A DNA stretch of 64,000 nucleotides from a virus, in IMG/VR virus record IMGVR_UViG_3300029319_000006, positions 62,001 through 126,000 of that record. One strand, written 5' to 3'. Positions 51,831 to 59,879 of this stretch are shown here, piece by piece. A program made the position numbers and the translations under genes. The notes below the pieces were generated by a model. The model was not told where the DNA came from. It did no database searches and was given only the letters and a program-made list of their open reading frames with translations. Each line of letters opens with the position of its first letter. The first letter of the stretch is position 1.

Positions 51831-52966
51831 CTAATAAATGTGGTGCACTTACTCAATTGTTTTAATTTGTTAGCTCCAACATATGTACATGTAGATCTTA
51901 CTCCACCAAGTATTTCTTGTATAGTAGATTCTACTCCACCTTTATATGGTACCATTACTTCTCTTCCTTCAGCAGCTCTGTAATCTTTCAATCCTCCAAA
52001 GTGTTTGTCATTTGCAGCTTGACTACTCATTCCATAAAATAGAACTTGTTTTTCAATTCTGTGAATTCTGTTTATAGAACCACCATGATGTAACATTGTT
52101 CTATGAGATCCTTCATCTAATATTTCACTAGTAATATATTCTTTTTGTACAATATTTCCACCACCTTCATCATGTCCTGCAAGCATACCACCTAACATTA
52201 CAAAATCTGCTCCTCCAGCAAATGCTTTAGCAATGTCACCTGGGCATGTACAGCCTCCATCAGCAATGATATGTCCACCAAGGCCATGAGCAGCATCAGC
52301 ACACTCCATAATAGCACTAAGCTGAGGATAACCAACACCAGTTTGAATACGAGTAGTGCAAACGCTCCCAGGACCGATCCCAACTTTAACAATATCTGCT
52401 CCACTTAAAATCAACTCCTCTGTCATTTCACCAGTTACTACATTTCCAGCAATAATAACTATATTAGGATAATTAAACCTAAATTTCTTTACAAAGTCAA
52501 CAAATCTTTCACTATAACCATTAGCAACATCAATACAAACATATTTTAATAATCTATTACATTGTTCATATACTTTACGAAACTTTTCATGGTCTTGGTC
52601 AGTTATTCCAATACTCATAGCAACATAATCTGCACGTAAACCAATAGGAACTTTATCAGTTCCTTCATGGTCAAAATAATCTACTAATTGTTGTACTGTA
52701 TAAGTTTTTACTAAACAAGTCATAATTCTTTGTTTAGCTAATGTGTCAGCCATTGTCATAGTACCAACACCATCCATATTACTAGCTATAATAGGAATGC
52801 CTCTATAATGTTTATCTTCTTGAAATTTAGGATGACCACTATACTCATAGTTCCGAAAAGTAAATCCACGAGAAAGTTCTATTTCTTTTCTACTTCCTAG
52901 AGTACTTCTTTTAGGACGGATTAATACATCCTTGAAGTCTAACTTCACATCTTGTTCTATTCTCAT
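51797..52966 (-). CDS. guaC: GMP reductase (GuaC) with an internal insertion
   Basis: This 389-residue protein closely follows E. coli Gua[77 protein letters not shown] (catalytic Cys at about residue 203) and ACTYVGA-like [12 protein letters not shown]. GuaC reduces GMP to IMP with NADPH. Relative to E. coli it carries about 25-30 extra residues near residue 275-305 ([20 protein letters not shown]). It is followed by a methyltransferase-like gene (34-base overlap) and preceded by the IscA gene. It probably shifts purine pools during infection. Confidence 0.9.
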   Translation of the reverse strand: MRIEQDVKLDFKDVLIRPKRSTLGSRKEIELSRGFTFRNYEYSGHPKFQEDKHYRGIPIIASNMDGVGTMTMADTLAKQRIMTCLVKTYTVQQLVDYFDHEGTDKVPIGLRADYVAMSIGITDQDHEKFRKVYEQCNRLLKYVCIDVANGYSERFVDFVKKFRFNYPNIVIIAGNVVTGEMTEELILSGADIVKVGIGPGSVCTTRIQTGVGYPQLSAIMECADAAHGLGGHIIADGGCTCPGDIAKAFAGGADFVMLGGMLAGHDEGGGNIVQKEYITSEILDEGSHRTMLHHGGSINRIHRIEKQVLFYGMSSQAANDKHFGGLKDYRAAEGREVMVPYKGGVESTIQEILGGVRSTCTYVGANKLKQLSKCTTFIRCTQQYNTVFT

Positions 52967-53271
52967 TATACACCAAAACTCTCACCACATCCGCAACTTG
53001 CTGTTGCATTAGGATTAATCACTTTTAAATAAGATCCACCAAGTTCTTTAACATAATCAATTGTACATCCAAAAACAAACATTTCTGCCATTGGGTCTAA
53101 CCACAAATTCTCTACTGTTGGTTCCTTATCTGTTATTCCCCATTCGTATTGGAAACCAGCACAGCCTCCACCTCTAACCGAAAGTGATACATTTGGTTTT
53201 CCAACAGATTGTAAATACTCTTTTGCTGAGTCTGTCAGCTTAAGAGGTATTTTCAGGGTAGTGCCTTGCAA
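52966..53271 (-). CDS. A-type Fe-S carrier (IscA/HesB-like)
   Basis: This 101-residue protein has [14 protein letters not shown] (C37) and [14 protein letters not shown] (C93 and C95), the three conserved cysteines of IscA/ErpA/HesB iron-sulfur carriers. It lies 1 base before guaC and overlaps the start side of the 75-residue gene by 32 bases. It may supply clusters to host or phage enzymes in infection. I recall similar genes in marine phages. Confidence 0.9.
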   Translation of the reverse strand: MQGTTLKIPLKLTDSAKEYLQSVGKPNVSLSVRGGGCAGFQYEWGITDKEPTVENLWLDPMAEMFVFGCTIDYVKELGGSYLKVINPNATASCGCGESFGV

Positions 53272-53467
53272 TGGTTTCTATTATCTCCTGGTGTTTAGCT
53301 ATCTCACATATCTCTTTTTCTAAAGATTCAACAACACAACTATGTTCACCTATTCCGGCTGGAGCAGAAAGATAAATTTCTACATTTGCTTTATGCACTT
53401 CTATCATACCTTGAGCTTTTGCAATTATTGCGTCCAGCATCATTTTTCTTTTCTCGCTGAGGTTCAT
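53240..53467 (-). CDS. Conserved hypothetical helical protein
   Basis: This 75-residue helical protein (EKRKMMLDAIIAKAQGMIEV, then SAPAGIGEHSCVVESLEKEI) is recalled from T4-like cyanophages. AGGAGA lies eight bases before the ATG. A 108-base gap upstream separates it from the 98-residue gene; a TATAAATA lies in that gap. Function unknown. Confidence 0.65.
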   Translation of the reverse strand: MNLSEKRKMMLDAIIAKAQGMIEVHKANVEIYLSAPAGIGEHSCVVESLEKEICEIAKHQEIIETIARHYPENTS

Positions 53468-53567
53468 TTTTTCTCCTATTTTTCACATCAGTTTTGTCAA
53501 TTGGTTCAACTTTTCTTGTATTTGTTACGTAATAATTATTAGGTGATATTTGATAAACATTTATCAT
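53391..53567 (-). CDS. Possible overlapping small ORF
   Basis: A 58-residue ORF starts ATG 53567 (MINVYQISPNNYYVTNTRKV) and overlaps the N-terminus of the 75-residue gene in another frame. No Shine-Dalgarno is visible and the start lies only six bases after a TATAAATA. The first 28 residues fill the otherwise empty 108-base gap. Low support. Confidence 0.2.
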   Translation of the reverse strand: MINVYQISPNNYYVTNTRKVEPIDKTDVKNRRKNEPQREKKNDAGRNNCKSSRYDRSA

Positions 53568-53572
53568 AGTTG

Positions 53573-53580
53573 TATTTATA
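53573..53580 (-). promoter_or_regulatory. Possible late promoter (TATAAATA), weak context
   Basis: A perfect octamer on the minus strand at the end of the 98-residue gene, 106 bases before ATG 53467. The long leader and its location in an early block make the function uncertain. Confidence 0.35.
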
Positions 53581-53872
53581 CCATTCTTAATTGTTTTACT
53601 GCACCCTCAACTCTTGGTGGATATCTTCCTAAAAATGTTCCTGCTTTTAAAGCATCTCTTACAATATGTTGTTTATGTATATGATCTATAATATCCCAAT
53701 TTTCATCTATTTTTCTAGCTAATCTATCAAACAATGCATCACTTAATATTGGATTATCTTCTTCATAGTACGCATAAGCTGCCATAAGATACCATGGTAT
53801 AGTCATATTAACATTATTATCAACTTTATCTAAACATTCCTTATCGTACAATTTGTTCTCCTCTTTCGGCAT
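53576..53872 (-). CDS. Small protein with DNA-ligase-like N-terminal helix motif
   Basis: This 98-residue protein has WYLMAAYAYYEEDNPILSDA and LFDRLARKIDENWD. The YY..DnP.lSDa.fD.L pattern is reminiscent of the N-terminal Ia domain of NAD-dependent DNA ligase, which binds NMN, but no nucleotidyltransferase domain follows. It ends RYPPRVEGAVKQLRM. Its start overlaps the HExxH gene by 32 bases. Function unknown. Confidence 0.6.
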   Translation of the reverse strand: MPKEENKLYDKECLDKVDNNVNMTIPWYLMAAYAYYEEDNPILSDALFDRLARKIDENWDIIDHIHKQHIVRDALKAGTFLGRYPPRVEGAVKQLRMV

Positions 53873-54227
53873 AAAAAGCCTCCGTTAATTCTTTTTCTAT
53901 TCTATACGCTTCCTGTTCAAATGGTCTTTCATAATATGGTAAATCGGTACTCATATCTACCTTTCTCAGATATTGATTCACATGAACTAATTCATGGAAT
54001 AAAGTTGTAATGATTTCTAGTGGGGAGAGAGAACCGTCGAATCTGATCGTAAAATCACGATCATCTTCATGCATGCAATCGCCATTGACTCCTTGGTTAC
54101 GTATTCTAATAATATTTATAAAAATATTTTTATGTCTAGGAAATAAAGATTTACTACCAAATAATAATACATCTGATATAAGATCTTGTAATTTTTTAGT
54201 TCTTATATTTTCAAAACTAATTAACAT
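53841..54227 (-). CDS. HExxH metallopeptidase-like protein
   Basis: This 128-residue protein has LFHELVHVNQYL (H78, E79, H82) and ERPFEQEAYRIEKEL, where a downstream glutamate could be the third zinc ligand. This is the short zincin-like layout found in many phages (SprT- or WLM-like). DDRDFTIRFDGSLSPLEIIT gives a conserved strand-helix before the active site. The mapped promoter puts the transcript start at or next to the ATG. Substrate unknown. Confidence 0.7.
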   Translation of the reverse strand: MLISFENIRTKKLQDLISDVLLFGSKSLFPRHKNIFINIIRIRNQGVNGDCMHEDDRDFTIRFDGSLSPLEIITTLFHELVHVNQYLRKVDMSTDLPYYERPFEQEAYRIEKELTEAFYAERGEQIVR

Positions 54228-54232
54228 ACTTA

Positions 54233-54261
54233 CTTATCGCATATTAAAACACAAAAGTCAA
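54233..54261 (-). promoter_or_regulatory. Early sigma70-like promoter (TTGACT-17-GATAAG)
   Basis: On the minus strand TTGACT (54261-54256) and GATAAG (54238-54233) are 17 bases apart, preceded by AAATTAACTG. It lies between the glycan cluster and the HExxH gene at 54227, with almost no leader. Confidence 0.65.
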
Positions 54262-54264
54262 CAG

Positions 54265-54891
54265 TTAATTTTTAGTTCTTATTTCTACATTTTTTCCGAC
54301 AGGAAATTTTATCTGGTTATGAGGATGATATAGTATCCACTGAACATTTTGAAACTCATTGAATATTCCTTGCCAGATTGGTCTCCATCTATCATTAAGT
54401 CTAACATTATTAGTAGCACCTCGATCAGAGTTCAATACAAAGTCTGTATAACTTCTCAGATTCATATCAAACAAACTATCGAATCCGTACATATGAATTT
54501 CATCACATTTTAATTTATTAGCTGTATAATGAGCAGCCATATGTCCACAATTAAAGTTAGTATATCCTTGACCTACTTGTCCTTCTTCACCTGGCATTCT
54601 TGCATATGGAGGTAACACAGTATAAAATTCTTTAATTTTATGACCAAATCTCATTTTAAAATTACCTTGATTTTGATCATACCAAACTTTAGGTCTATAT
54701 CCTAGAGTCCAATCATATTGAATTTGTACACTTCCCTCAGTTAATGCATTACACATTTTAAAATCTACTATACATGAAGTATAAAAATTTAAATGAAAAG
54801 GAGGTTGATTACACGCTATATGTAAACCTCTAGCTGGTTTATACATTGCAACTTGATCACCATTACCAATAATATGTGCTACTTTACTCAT
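54265..54891 (-). CDS. Uncharacterised glycan-cluster protein
   Basis: This 208-residue protein begins SKVAHIIGNGDQVAMYKPAR, a glycine-turn after the first strand, followed by GLHIACNQPPFHL and a C-terminal segment CDEIHMYGFDSLFDMN. The IIGNG...NQ...HMYGFDSL layout is like DUF115 or sialyltransferase-type (GT42-like) proteins, which bind nucleotide sugars, but I cannot confirm a family. It overlaps the GT at 54,884 by 8 bases and ends the cluster. Confidence 0.55.
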   Translation of the reverse strand: MSKVAHIIGNGDQVAMYKPARGLHIACNQPPFHLNFYTSCIVDFKMCNALTEGSVQIQYDWTLGYRPKVWYDQNQGNFKMRFGHKIKEFYTVLPPYARMPGEEGQVGQGYTNFNCGHMAAHYTANKLKCDEIHMYGFDSLFDMNLRSYTDFVLNSDRGATNNVRLNDRWRPIWQGIFNEFQNVQWILYHPHNQIKFPVGKNVEIRTKN

Positions 54892-55579
54892 TATGCCAAT
54901 ATTCTTTTATCCATTGTTGGGGTTCATATGTAGCCATTGGTGTTACTATAGTTTCTGTCATAGCTTGTATAATACTTGGTCTGCCATGAAAACAAATTAT
55001 AGACACATTCTCTTTAGGAGGTCTTGGATACACATTGTACTTATATGATTTTAATTTACCTGGATATTTGTTTTGAAGTAATGTTCTATTATAAGGATTC
55101 ATTTTACTACTAAGGTATTCTCCATCACCTCTAAATCTATCAATAACATGATCATATCCTAATACAAATTCATTCCAAAGATAATTGTTAGGATTAAAGT
55201 CCCAAGACATTACTCCTGTTTGTAACACTCCTTTTAAATGAGGTTGATGAGCATTAACTGCTCCAACATCTTCTATACCCATAAACCAACTATCATCTGT
55301 TAATAACCAATCTAGGTTTCCTGTAATCAAAGTATCTAAATCCAAATACACCATTCTTTCAGAAGTTTTTTGAGCAGGATCAAACATTTGTAATTTATTC
55401 CACCAACCTTCATATCCAGGTCTAAGAACTTTTACATCTATTCCACTTATTGCTTTATCACTATAACATACAAAATTATGATCTATTGTAGTGTTTCGTT
55501 TGACTGCAGCTTTTAAATTATAAACATAATCAATTGGAAATTTATTTCCCCAATAAACACATGCTACTGTTGGTTTCAT
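54884..55579 (-). CDS. GT-A-fold glycosyltransferase
   Basis: This 231-residue protein begins KPTVACVYWGNKFPIDYVYN with a Rossmann-like strand. It has WWNKLQMFDPAQ and MVYLDLDTLITGNL with D80-L-D82 as DxD, then QTGVMSWDF and a C-terminal IICFHGRPSI with the metal-binding FHG. This is the GT8/GT32-type layout. It overlaps Apt by 4 bases and the next gene by 8. It resembles the transferase at 10,549. The substrate is unknown. Confidence 0.8.
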   Translation of the reverse strand: MKPTVACVYWGNKFPIDYVYNLKAAVKRNTTIDHNFVCYSDKAISGIDVKVLRPGYEGWWNKLQMFDPAQKTSERMVYLDLDTLITGNLDWLLTDDSWFMGIEDVGAVNAHQPHLKGVLQTGVMSWDFNPNNYLWNEFVLGYDHVIDRFRGDGEYLSSKMNPYNRTLLQNKYPGKLKSYKYNVYPRPPKENVSIICFHGRPSIIQAMTETIVTPMATYEPQQWIKEYWHNE

Positions 55580-56097
55580 TTTTTATCCTCCATAATTAAA
55601 GATACAATATCAATATCAATTGGTTTAGGTCTTGTATATTTTAAATCTATTATAGTACCAGCTCCTAAAACCTTAGCTCCTGTTTGTTGTATCAAAGATT
55701 TAGTAGCCATAATACTTCCGCCTGTTGCTACTAAATCATCTATAATTATACACCTACTTGTGTGTCCTAACAACCCTTTTTGTAATGTTAATTCTGATTG
55801 ACCATATTCTAAATTATATTTTTGATATAGTAACTTACCTGGATAAGCTGAGTTTGGTTTTCGGACCATTAAAAATGGAATATCTTTTATCATAGATAAT
55901 GCACTACCAACAACAAAACCTCTACTTTCAATACCAACTATATGAGTTGGTCCTTTAAATTTTTTTACTTTTTTAGCTAATTGGTAAATGCTATATCTGA
56001 ATGCACCACTACTAAACAAACTATTCATATCATAAAAATTTACACCTTTGACAGGATAGTTAGGTATAGTTCTAATATAATCTAATATTAGTTTCAT
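55576..56097 (-). CDS. apt: Adenine phosphoribosyltransferase
   Basis: This 173-residue protein has IPNYPVKGVNFYDMNSLF, VGIESRGFVVGSALS, PGKLLYQKYNLEYGQSELTL and CIIIDDLVATGGSIMAT (residues about 117-131), the PRPP-binding motif of Apt. Apt makes AMP from adenine and PRPP. Host-type length. It sits in the middle of the glycan cluster with 4-base overlaps on both sides, so it is expressed with the transferases. Together with GuaC it suggests the phage tunes purine salvage. Confidence 0.9.
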   Translation of the reverse strand: MKLILDYIRTIPNYPVKGVNFYDMNSLFSSGAFRYSIYQLAKKVKKFKGPTHIVGIESRGFVVGSALSMIKDIPFLMVRKPNSAYPGKLLYQKYNLEYGQSELTLQKGLLGHTSRCIIIDDLVATGGSIMATKSLIQQTGAKVLGAGTIIDLKYTRPKPIDIDIVSLIMEDKK

Positions 56098-56741
56098 ACT
56101 TCCTCAATAATATAATTTTCATTATACATATGTTTTGCTAGACAACCATACTGTCTTTGAATAGTAGAAAAATTTTCTTTTACTTCTACAGGCCATGGAT
56201 AATATTCTTCTAACCAAGGAAATGTTTGTAAGTTTAAAAATATATCTGTAGGAGCTCCTCTAGTAATTCCTGTTTCTACCATTATTTTAGCTGCATTAGG
56301 TTTGACTCTATATGCATGAGCACCTGGAAAATATGGTTTAGATACAAGTCTATTTCTTCCTAAAGCCATAGGAGTGTTAAATTTACCATATGATGGTTTT
56401 CCAAAAGATATACAACCATTGTGTTCAATTGAAGGGATATTTTCCATTATAACTGCATCATGTTCAAATATAGTAACTTCTTCTCCAGATTCCATACTAT
56501 ACATCCATAAAGATAAATGAGAACAAAAAGCTGCCATAGCATTATGTTCTCTTGAATATTGACTATTATTAAATTGTTCTGTGTTTATTTTATGTTCAGA
56601 AATAAAATCAAAACATGTATGAGGGGTGAATGCTTGATAATAATCTATTTCCAAACCAAACTTTTTTCCAGACTCTACACATCTATCAGCAGCTTGATGA
56701 GATTTATCATTATCAATTATAGTTATAACAAAGTGTTTCAT
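56094..56741 (-). CDS. GT25-like glycosyltransferase
   Basis: This 215-residue protein has HNAMAAFCSHLSLWMYSMES then GEEVTIFEHDAVI with E93-H94-D95. The A..CshlslW block followed by ffEhDA is the GT25 arrangement with His in place of the second Asp. It is a paralogue of the genes at 50,473 and 56,744. Overlap with Apt is 4 bases, and the gap to the next upstream gene is 2. Substrate unknown. Confidence 0.72.
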   Translation of the reverse strand: MKHFVITIIDNDKSHQAADRCVESGKKFGLEIDYYQAFTPHTCFDFISEHKINTEQFNNSQYSREHNAMAAFCSHLSLWMYSMESGEEVTIFEHDAVIMENIPSIEHNGCISFGKPSYGKFNTPMALGRNRLVSKPYFPGAHAYRVKPNAAKIMVETGITRGAPTDIFLNLQTFPWLEEYYPWPVEVKENFSTIQRQYGCLAKHMYNENYIIEEV

Positions 56742-56743
56742 AA

Positions 56744-57868
56744 TTATCCTTGGGTAGTAGAAGCAACTCCTTGTAATGTTGTGTAGTATGGATAAACTAC
56801 TCTCATTAAATGTCCACCCATCAATTGTTTACACATAAGAGCATCATTTGGCCACAATCCAACATCATCAATTATTTCAAATAATTTTCTAGCAGGACCT
56901 GGGTTCATTAAATATGCTGAATTACCAGCTAAACCTTGTGGTACAGATTTATCATCCACCCAAGGTACTTCTCTATAAAAATGCTTAGGTTTGTTTTCTC
57001 CTGTTACACCATTTTGTAACATATTCATAGCATTATCTAAAGAGCTATTCATATTAGGATTAAAAAGTTTCTTGTCAATTTGACTAGAAGCTATTTTTTC
57101 TCCTTGACTGTTGTGATGTACTCGTTTCATTAAATTAGCTTCTACTATTTCATCACCTACAACACTAGGTGAAAAAGCTCCACCCCAGCCATCAGGTATG
57201 ATTTTATTATCTGCTATACTATTACCAGAATTAAGAACTTTTTCATAGTATAAGTGTGCCTTTCGTGTTGCTCCTAATGGATTATTCAACCCTATAACAC
57301 AATTTCTTTTTTCCCAACCAGGTGGCATTTCTTGATAATCAAATTTTCTTGTAAAAATAGCATCATGTTCCAATACCATAATTGGTGTGTTTATCATTAA
57401 ACAGAATCTCCATACATTCATATGAGATAACAAACATGCAACTACTTTTTTTTGATCTTTTGCGCCATAAGCATGAACTTTCAAACCAGATCTTAAATCT
57501 ATTTTCTGTGTCCCTGGTTTTACAGGCCATGTCCAATCAGTAATTTTTTTACTAAAACTTTGTAATGCAGGTTGTAAAGTTTCAGGAGTAACAGCTGGAA
57601 TAATAAAAGGAGACAACTTAGAATTAGTAGCTTGTATTGATCTAATACATTTACGAGCAGCTGCAATACTATTTGTATTGTTTATGTCTGTAATGATACC
57701 AGCACATATTTCAGATTGAATTCTTCCATCTTGTGGACTAAGTCTTTCAAATTCAGGTACTAGATTTTTTTTAAATTGTTCTACAGTTTCAGCTTTTGAT
57801 AAATTCTCACTTCGTCGAATTTTATCTTCATTTTCTCTAGCTGTTGCACCTTTTGTAACATCTACCAT
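56744..57868 (-). CDS. GT25-like glycosyltransferase, long form
   Basis: This 374-residue protein has a charged N-terminus and then VVACLLSHMNVWRFCLMINT and PIMVLEHDAIF with E167-H168-D169, followed by GWGGAFSPSVVGDEIVEANL and a C-terminal AYLMNPGPARKLFEIIDD. The block has the GT25 layout with the EHDA variant. A CATAAATA late-promoter element ends 19 bases before its ATG. It is longer than the paralogues at 50,473 and 56,094; the N-terminal 130 residues have no match that I recognise. Confidence 0.7.
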   Translation of the reverse strand: MVDVTKGATARENEDKIRRSENLSKAETVEQFKKNLVPEFERLSPQDGRIQSEICAGIITDINNTNSIAAARKCIRSIQATNSKLSPFIIPAVTPETLQPALQSFSKKITDWTWPVKPGTQKIDLRSGLKVHAYGAKDQKKVVACLLSHMNVWRFCLMINTPIMVLEHDAIFTRKFDYQEMPPGWEKRNCVIGLNNPLGATRKAHLYYEKVLNSGNSIADNKIIPDGWGGAFSPSVVGDEIVEANLMKRVHHNSQGEKIASSQIDKKLFNPNMNSSLDNAMNMLQNGVTGENKPKHFYREVPWVDDKSVPQGLAGNSAYLMNPGPARKLFEIIDDVGLWPNDALMCKQLMGGHLMRVVYPYYTTLQGVASTTQG

Positions 57869-57886
57869 AAGTTTTCCTTTTTATTG

Positions 57887-57894
57887 TATTTATG
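57887..57894 (-). promoter_or_regulatory. T4-like late promoter variant (CATAAATA)
   Basis: CATAAATA on the minus strand, one base from the TATAAATA consensus, 19 bases before ATG 57868. It overlaps the stop of the upstream transferase (57890). If functional it makes part of the glycan cluster late-expressed. Confidence 0.5.
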
Positions 57895-58603
57895 GTTCTA
57901 TTAATCCACGTTCTACAAGTTCCTCATAATTTTTCATCTTTGCTCCATATACTCCTTGTGAATCATCATAAGGTTTTTTTCTTATGTGAATCATATAACA
58001 ATTTTCTACATTAGGTAAGTAATGACTATAACACCATTTTTCATCTAAACATTTATCGTATATACTATAACCTAAATTTCCATGTACGGCAAGCATATGC
58101 ATAATACCTTCTTCAACATATGGATGTGGACTTATTTGTCTCATCATTGCTCGAGTTACTGGATTAATTTGAGCTCTAAATGCTTGTCTTACTTCTCTTG
58201 GTAATACATAACAAGCTCCAGACCATAATTGAACATCTCGACTAGTAAAACCTGGAAACAGTTGAACAAAGGCTGGATGTTGTCTATTTTTATGAACATC
58301 ATCATAACATGCAACTCCTTTAGCTTCAAATACATTTTCTGTCATCCCTTTACGAACAAACATATCTGAGTCTAACATAACAACAGTATCATATTCATCA
58401 TATTCTTCATTAAGCATAGCAAGTTTTTGACATTGCATTCGAAGATCTTCCATAAATGGTTTACCATCTAATAGTTTATATTCCGCACCTAAACTTTTTG
58501 CATACCTTTCTATATTAGCTACACTTTTTTCTACAATCGGATGTGAATTTTGACCCAAGTATTTTTCATGTGGTTGAAAATGTTGAAGAATAATATTTTT
58601 CAT
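57890..58603 (-). CDS. GT-A-fold glycosyltransferase
   Basis: This 237-residue protein has NIILQHFQPHEKYLGQNSHP, then YDTVVMLDSDMFVRKG with D78-S-D80 as DxD, LWSGACYVLPREV and a C-terminal CYMIHIRKKPYDDSQG. Layout is GT8-like. It overlaps the next upstream gene by 4 bases (58600/58603). It shares its opening (iilQH) with the gene at 58,600, so the two may be diverged tandem copies. Substrate unknown. Confidence 0.78.
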   Translation of the reverse strand: MKNIILQHFQPHEKYLGQNSHPIVEKSVANIERYAKSLGAEYKLLDGKPFMEDLRMQCQKLAMLNEEYDEYDTVVMLDSDMFVRKGMTENVFEAKGVACYDDVHKNRQHPAFVQLFPGFTSRDVQLWSGACYVLPREVRQAFRAQINPVTRAMMRQISPHPYVEEGIMHMLAVHGNLGYSIYDKCLDEKWCYSHYLPNVENCYMIHIRKKPYDDSQGVYGAKMKNYEELVERGLIEP

Positions 58604-59283
58604 AATATTTCTAATCCATATATTTCTCTTACTACTTGAGGTATATTATTTTTTCTTGCATTACAAAAGTGTAAAAGAGTAGCATCTTTATGAGCCTCTT
58701 CAGGTAAATCACAAAATCTATCATGTGGTAATTGTAATTCCTTATGATCTTTTAATATTCCAGTTATATGAAATAGATGGTGAGTCAATATCTCATCATT
58801 AGGTGGTAATCCATCAGAAGATTTGTTATTATCTATTATATCCTTTTTTAGAGCTTTTCTCAACTCTTTTCTGTATTCTTTTTTTAATTTTACACAATTA
58901 CCAAAGAACATAGGTTGACCTTTATGATATAAGGTAGGCCATTTTCTACCATTTTTACTAGCATCTACTTTAGACATACCTTTTAAATGTAATCTACCAA
59001 TACCTTCATAATTAAATATATTATCTATATTCTTTGTAGCAATCATATCCATATCTAATAATAACACATCATCATATGAATCAAATTTTTGACTAAGTAC
59101 ATATAATTTTTGTAGTATTAACCAAGGCTTTTCTTGTTTCTGTTTTACCATATCCATCATTGGATAATCTTTTAGTAAAAGATATTCACTATTAATTGAT
59201 TTAGCATATTTCCTTATAGTTTGTTCTGCCATTGATGTCCATTGAGGAAAATCACCACACCAATGTTGTACAATTAAATTCAT
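58600..59283 (-). CDS. GT-A-fold glycosyltransferase
   Basis: This 227-residue protein begins LIVQHWCGDFPQWTSMAEQT with IRKYAKSINSEYLLL, then DDVLLLDMDMIATKNI with D77-M-D79. A basic helical insertion (KLKKEYRKELRKALKKDIID) and a C-terminal KDATLLHFCNARKN follow. The alignment of strands before DxD is the same as in the genes at 57,890 and 59,867. Tight overlap (4 bases) with both neighbours. Substrate unknown. Confidence 0.78.
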   Translation of the reverse strand: MNLIVQHWCGDFPQWTSMAEQTIRKYAKSINSEYLLLKDYPMMDMVKQKQEKPWLILQKLYVLSQKFDSYDDVLLLDMDMIATKNIDNIFNYEGIGRLHLKGMSKVDASKNGRKWPTLYHKGQPMFFGNCVKLKKEYRKELRKALKKDIIDNNKSSDGLPPNDEILTHHLFHITGILKDHKELQLPHDRFCDLPEEAHKDATLLHFCNARKNNIPQVVREIYGLEIL

Positions 59284-59879
59284 CTTGAAAACACCATCAC
59301 ATATCCTCCATGTCTTGCAAGACCTGGACCTTTGCAGATTGTATCTTTTAACTTAAATCCATATAATTTAATTATATCTGTAATTTCTGATCCTACAGCA
59401 TTTAAAGGATCTTGTTGAGTAACACCTTTCATATTCTGATAATCAGACCATTCTATAGCTAATATACCAAACTCTGAAACTTGATTACACCATGTCTGTA
59501 ACGTAAGTTTTACATCATTAGTATGATCTAATGAATTAGAATAAACAATATCATGCTGGCCAATCCATTCATCTTTTTGTTTATTAAAATCCCAAACTTC
59601 TGTCATAGGAGCATACTTAGCTTTTTCACAAATCTCTGTACCAACAATCTCACATTCTGGTAAATAAAAATTAAAATGTCTTTGTTCTTCTCCACTTCTT
59701 GTTCCATGACATAAGACACTTGATATATTAATATTATTTTGTTTTGTATATTCAACTATTTTTTCAATAGTAGCTTGTCTAACATAAACTGTTCTATTAT
59801 ATTTGAAATCTGTAGTCTTTTTTTGAGAATTTATATAATCATTATAATCTTGATATTCATAACTTTTCATAATTTCCAT
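59280..59879 (-). CDS. SAM-dependent methyltransferase-like protein
   Basis: This 199-residue protein has SVLCHGTRSGEEQRHFN as motif I, ECEIVGTEIC as motif II and GQHDIVYSNSLDHTND, a motif IV-like strand. FGILAIEWSDYQN follows as motif V. The layout is a class I methyltransferase of the glycan-associated type. The start at 59879 overlaps the upstream transferase by 13 bases; a second ATG three codons later is possible. Substrate unknown, probably a sugar or a lipid-linked glycan. Confidence 0.68.
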   Translation of the reverse strand: MEIMKSYEYQDYNDYINSQKKTTDFKYNRTVYVRQATIEKIVEYTKQNNINISSVLCHGTRSGEEQRHFNFYLPECEIVGTEICEKAKYAPMTEVWDFNKQKDEWIGQHDIVYSNSLDHTNDVKLTLQTWCNQVSEFGILAIEWSDYQNMKGVTQQDPLNAVGSEITDIIKLYGFKLKDTICKGPGLARHGGYVMVFSR

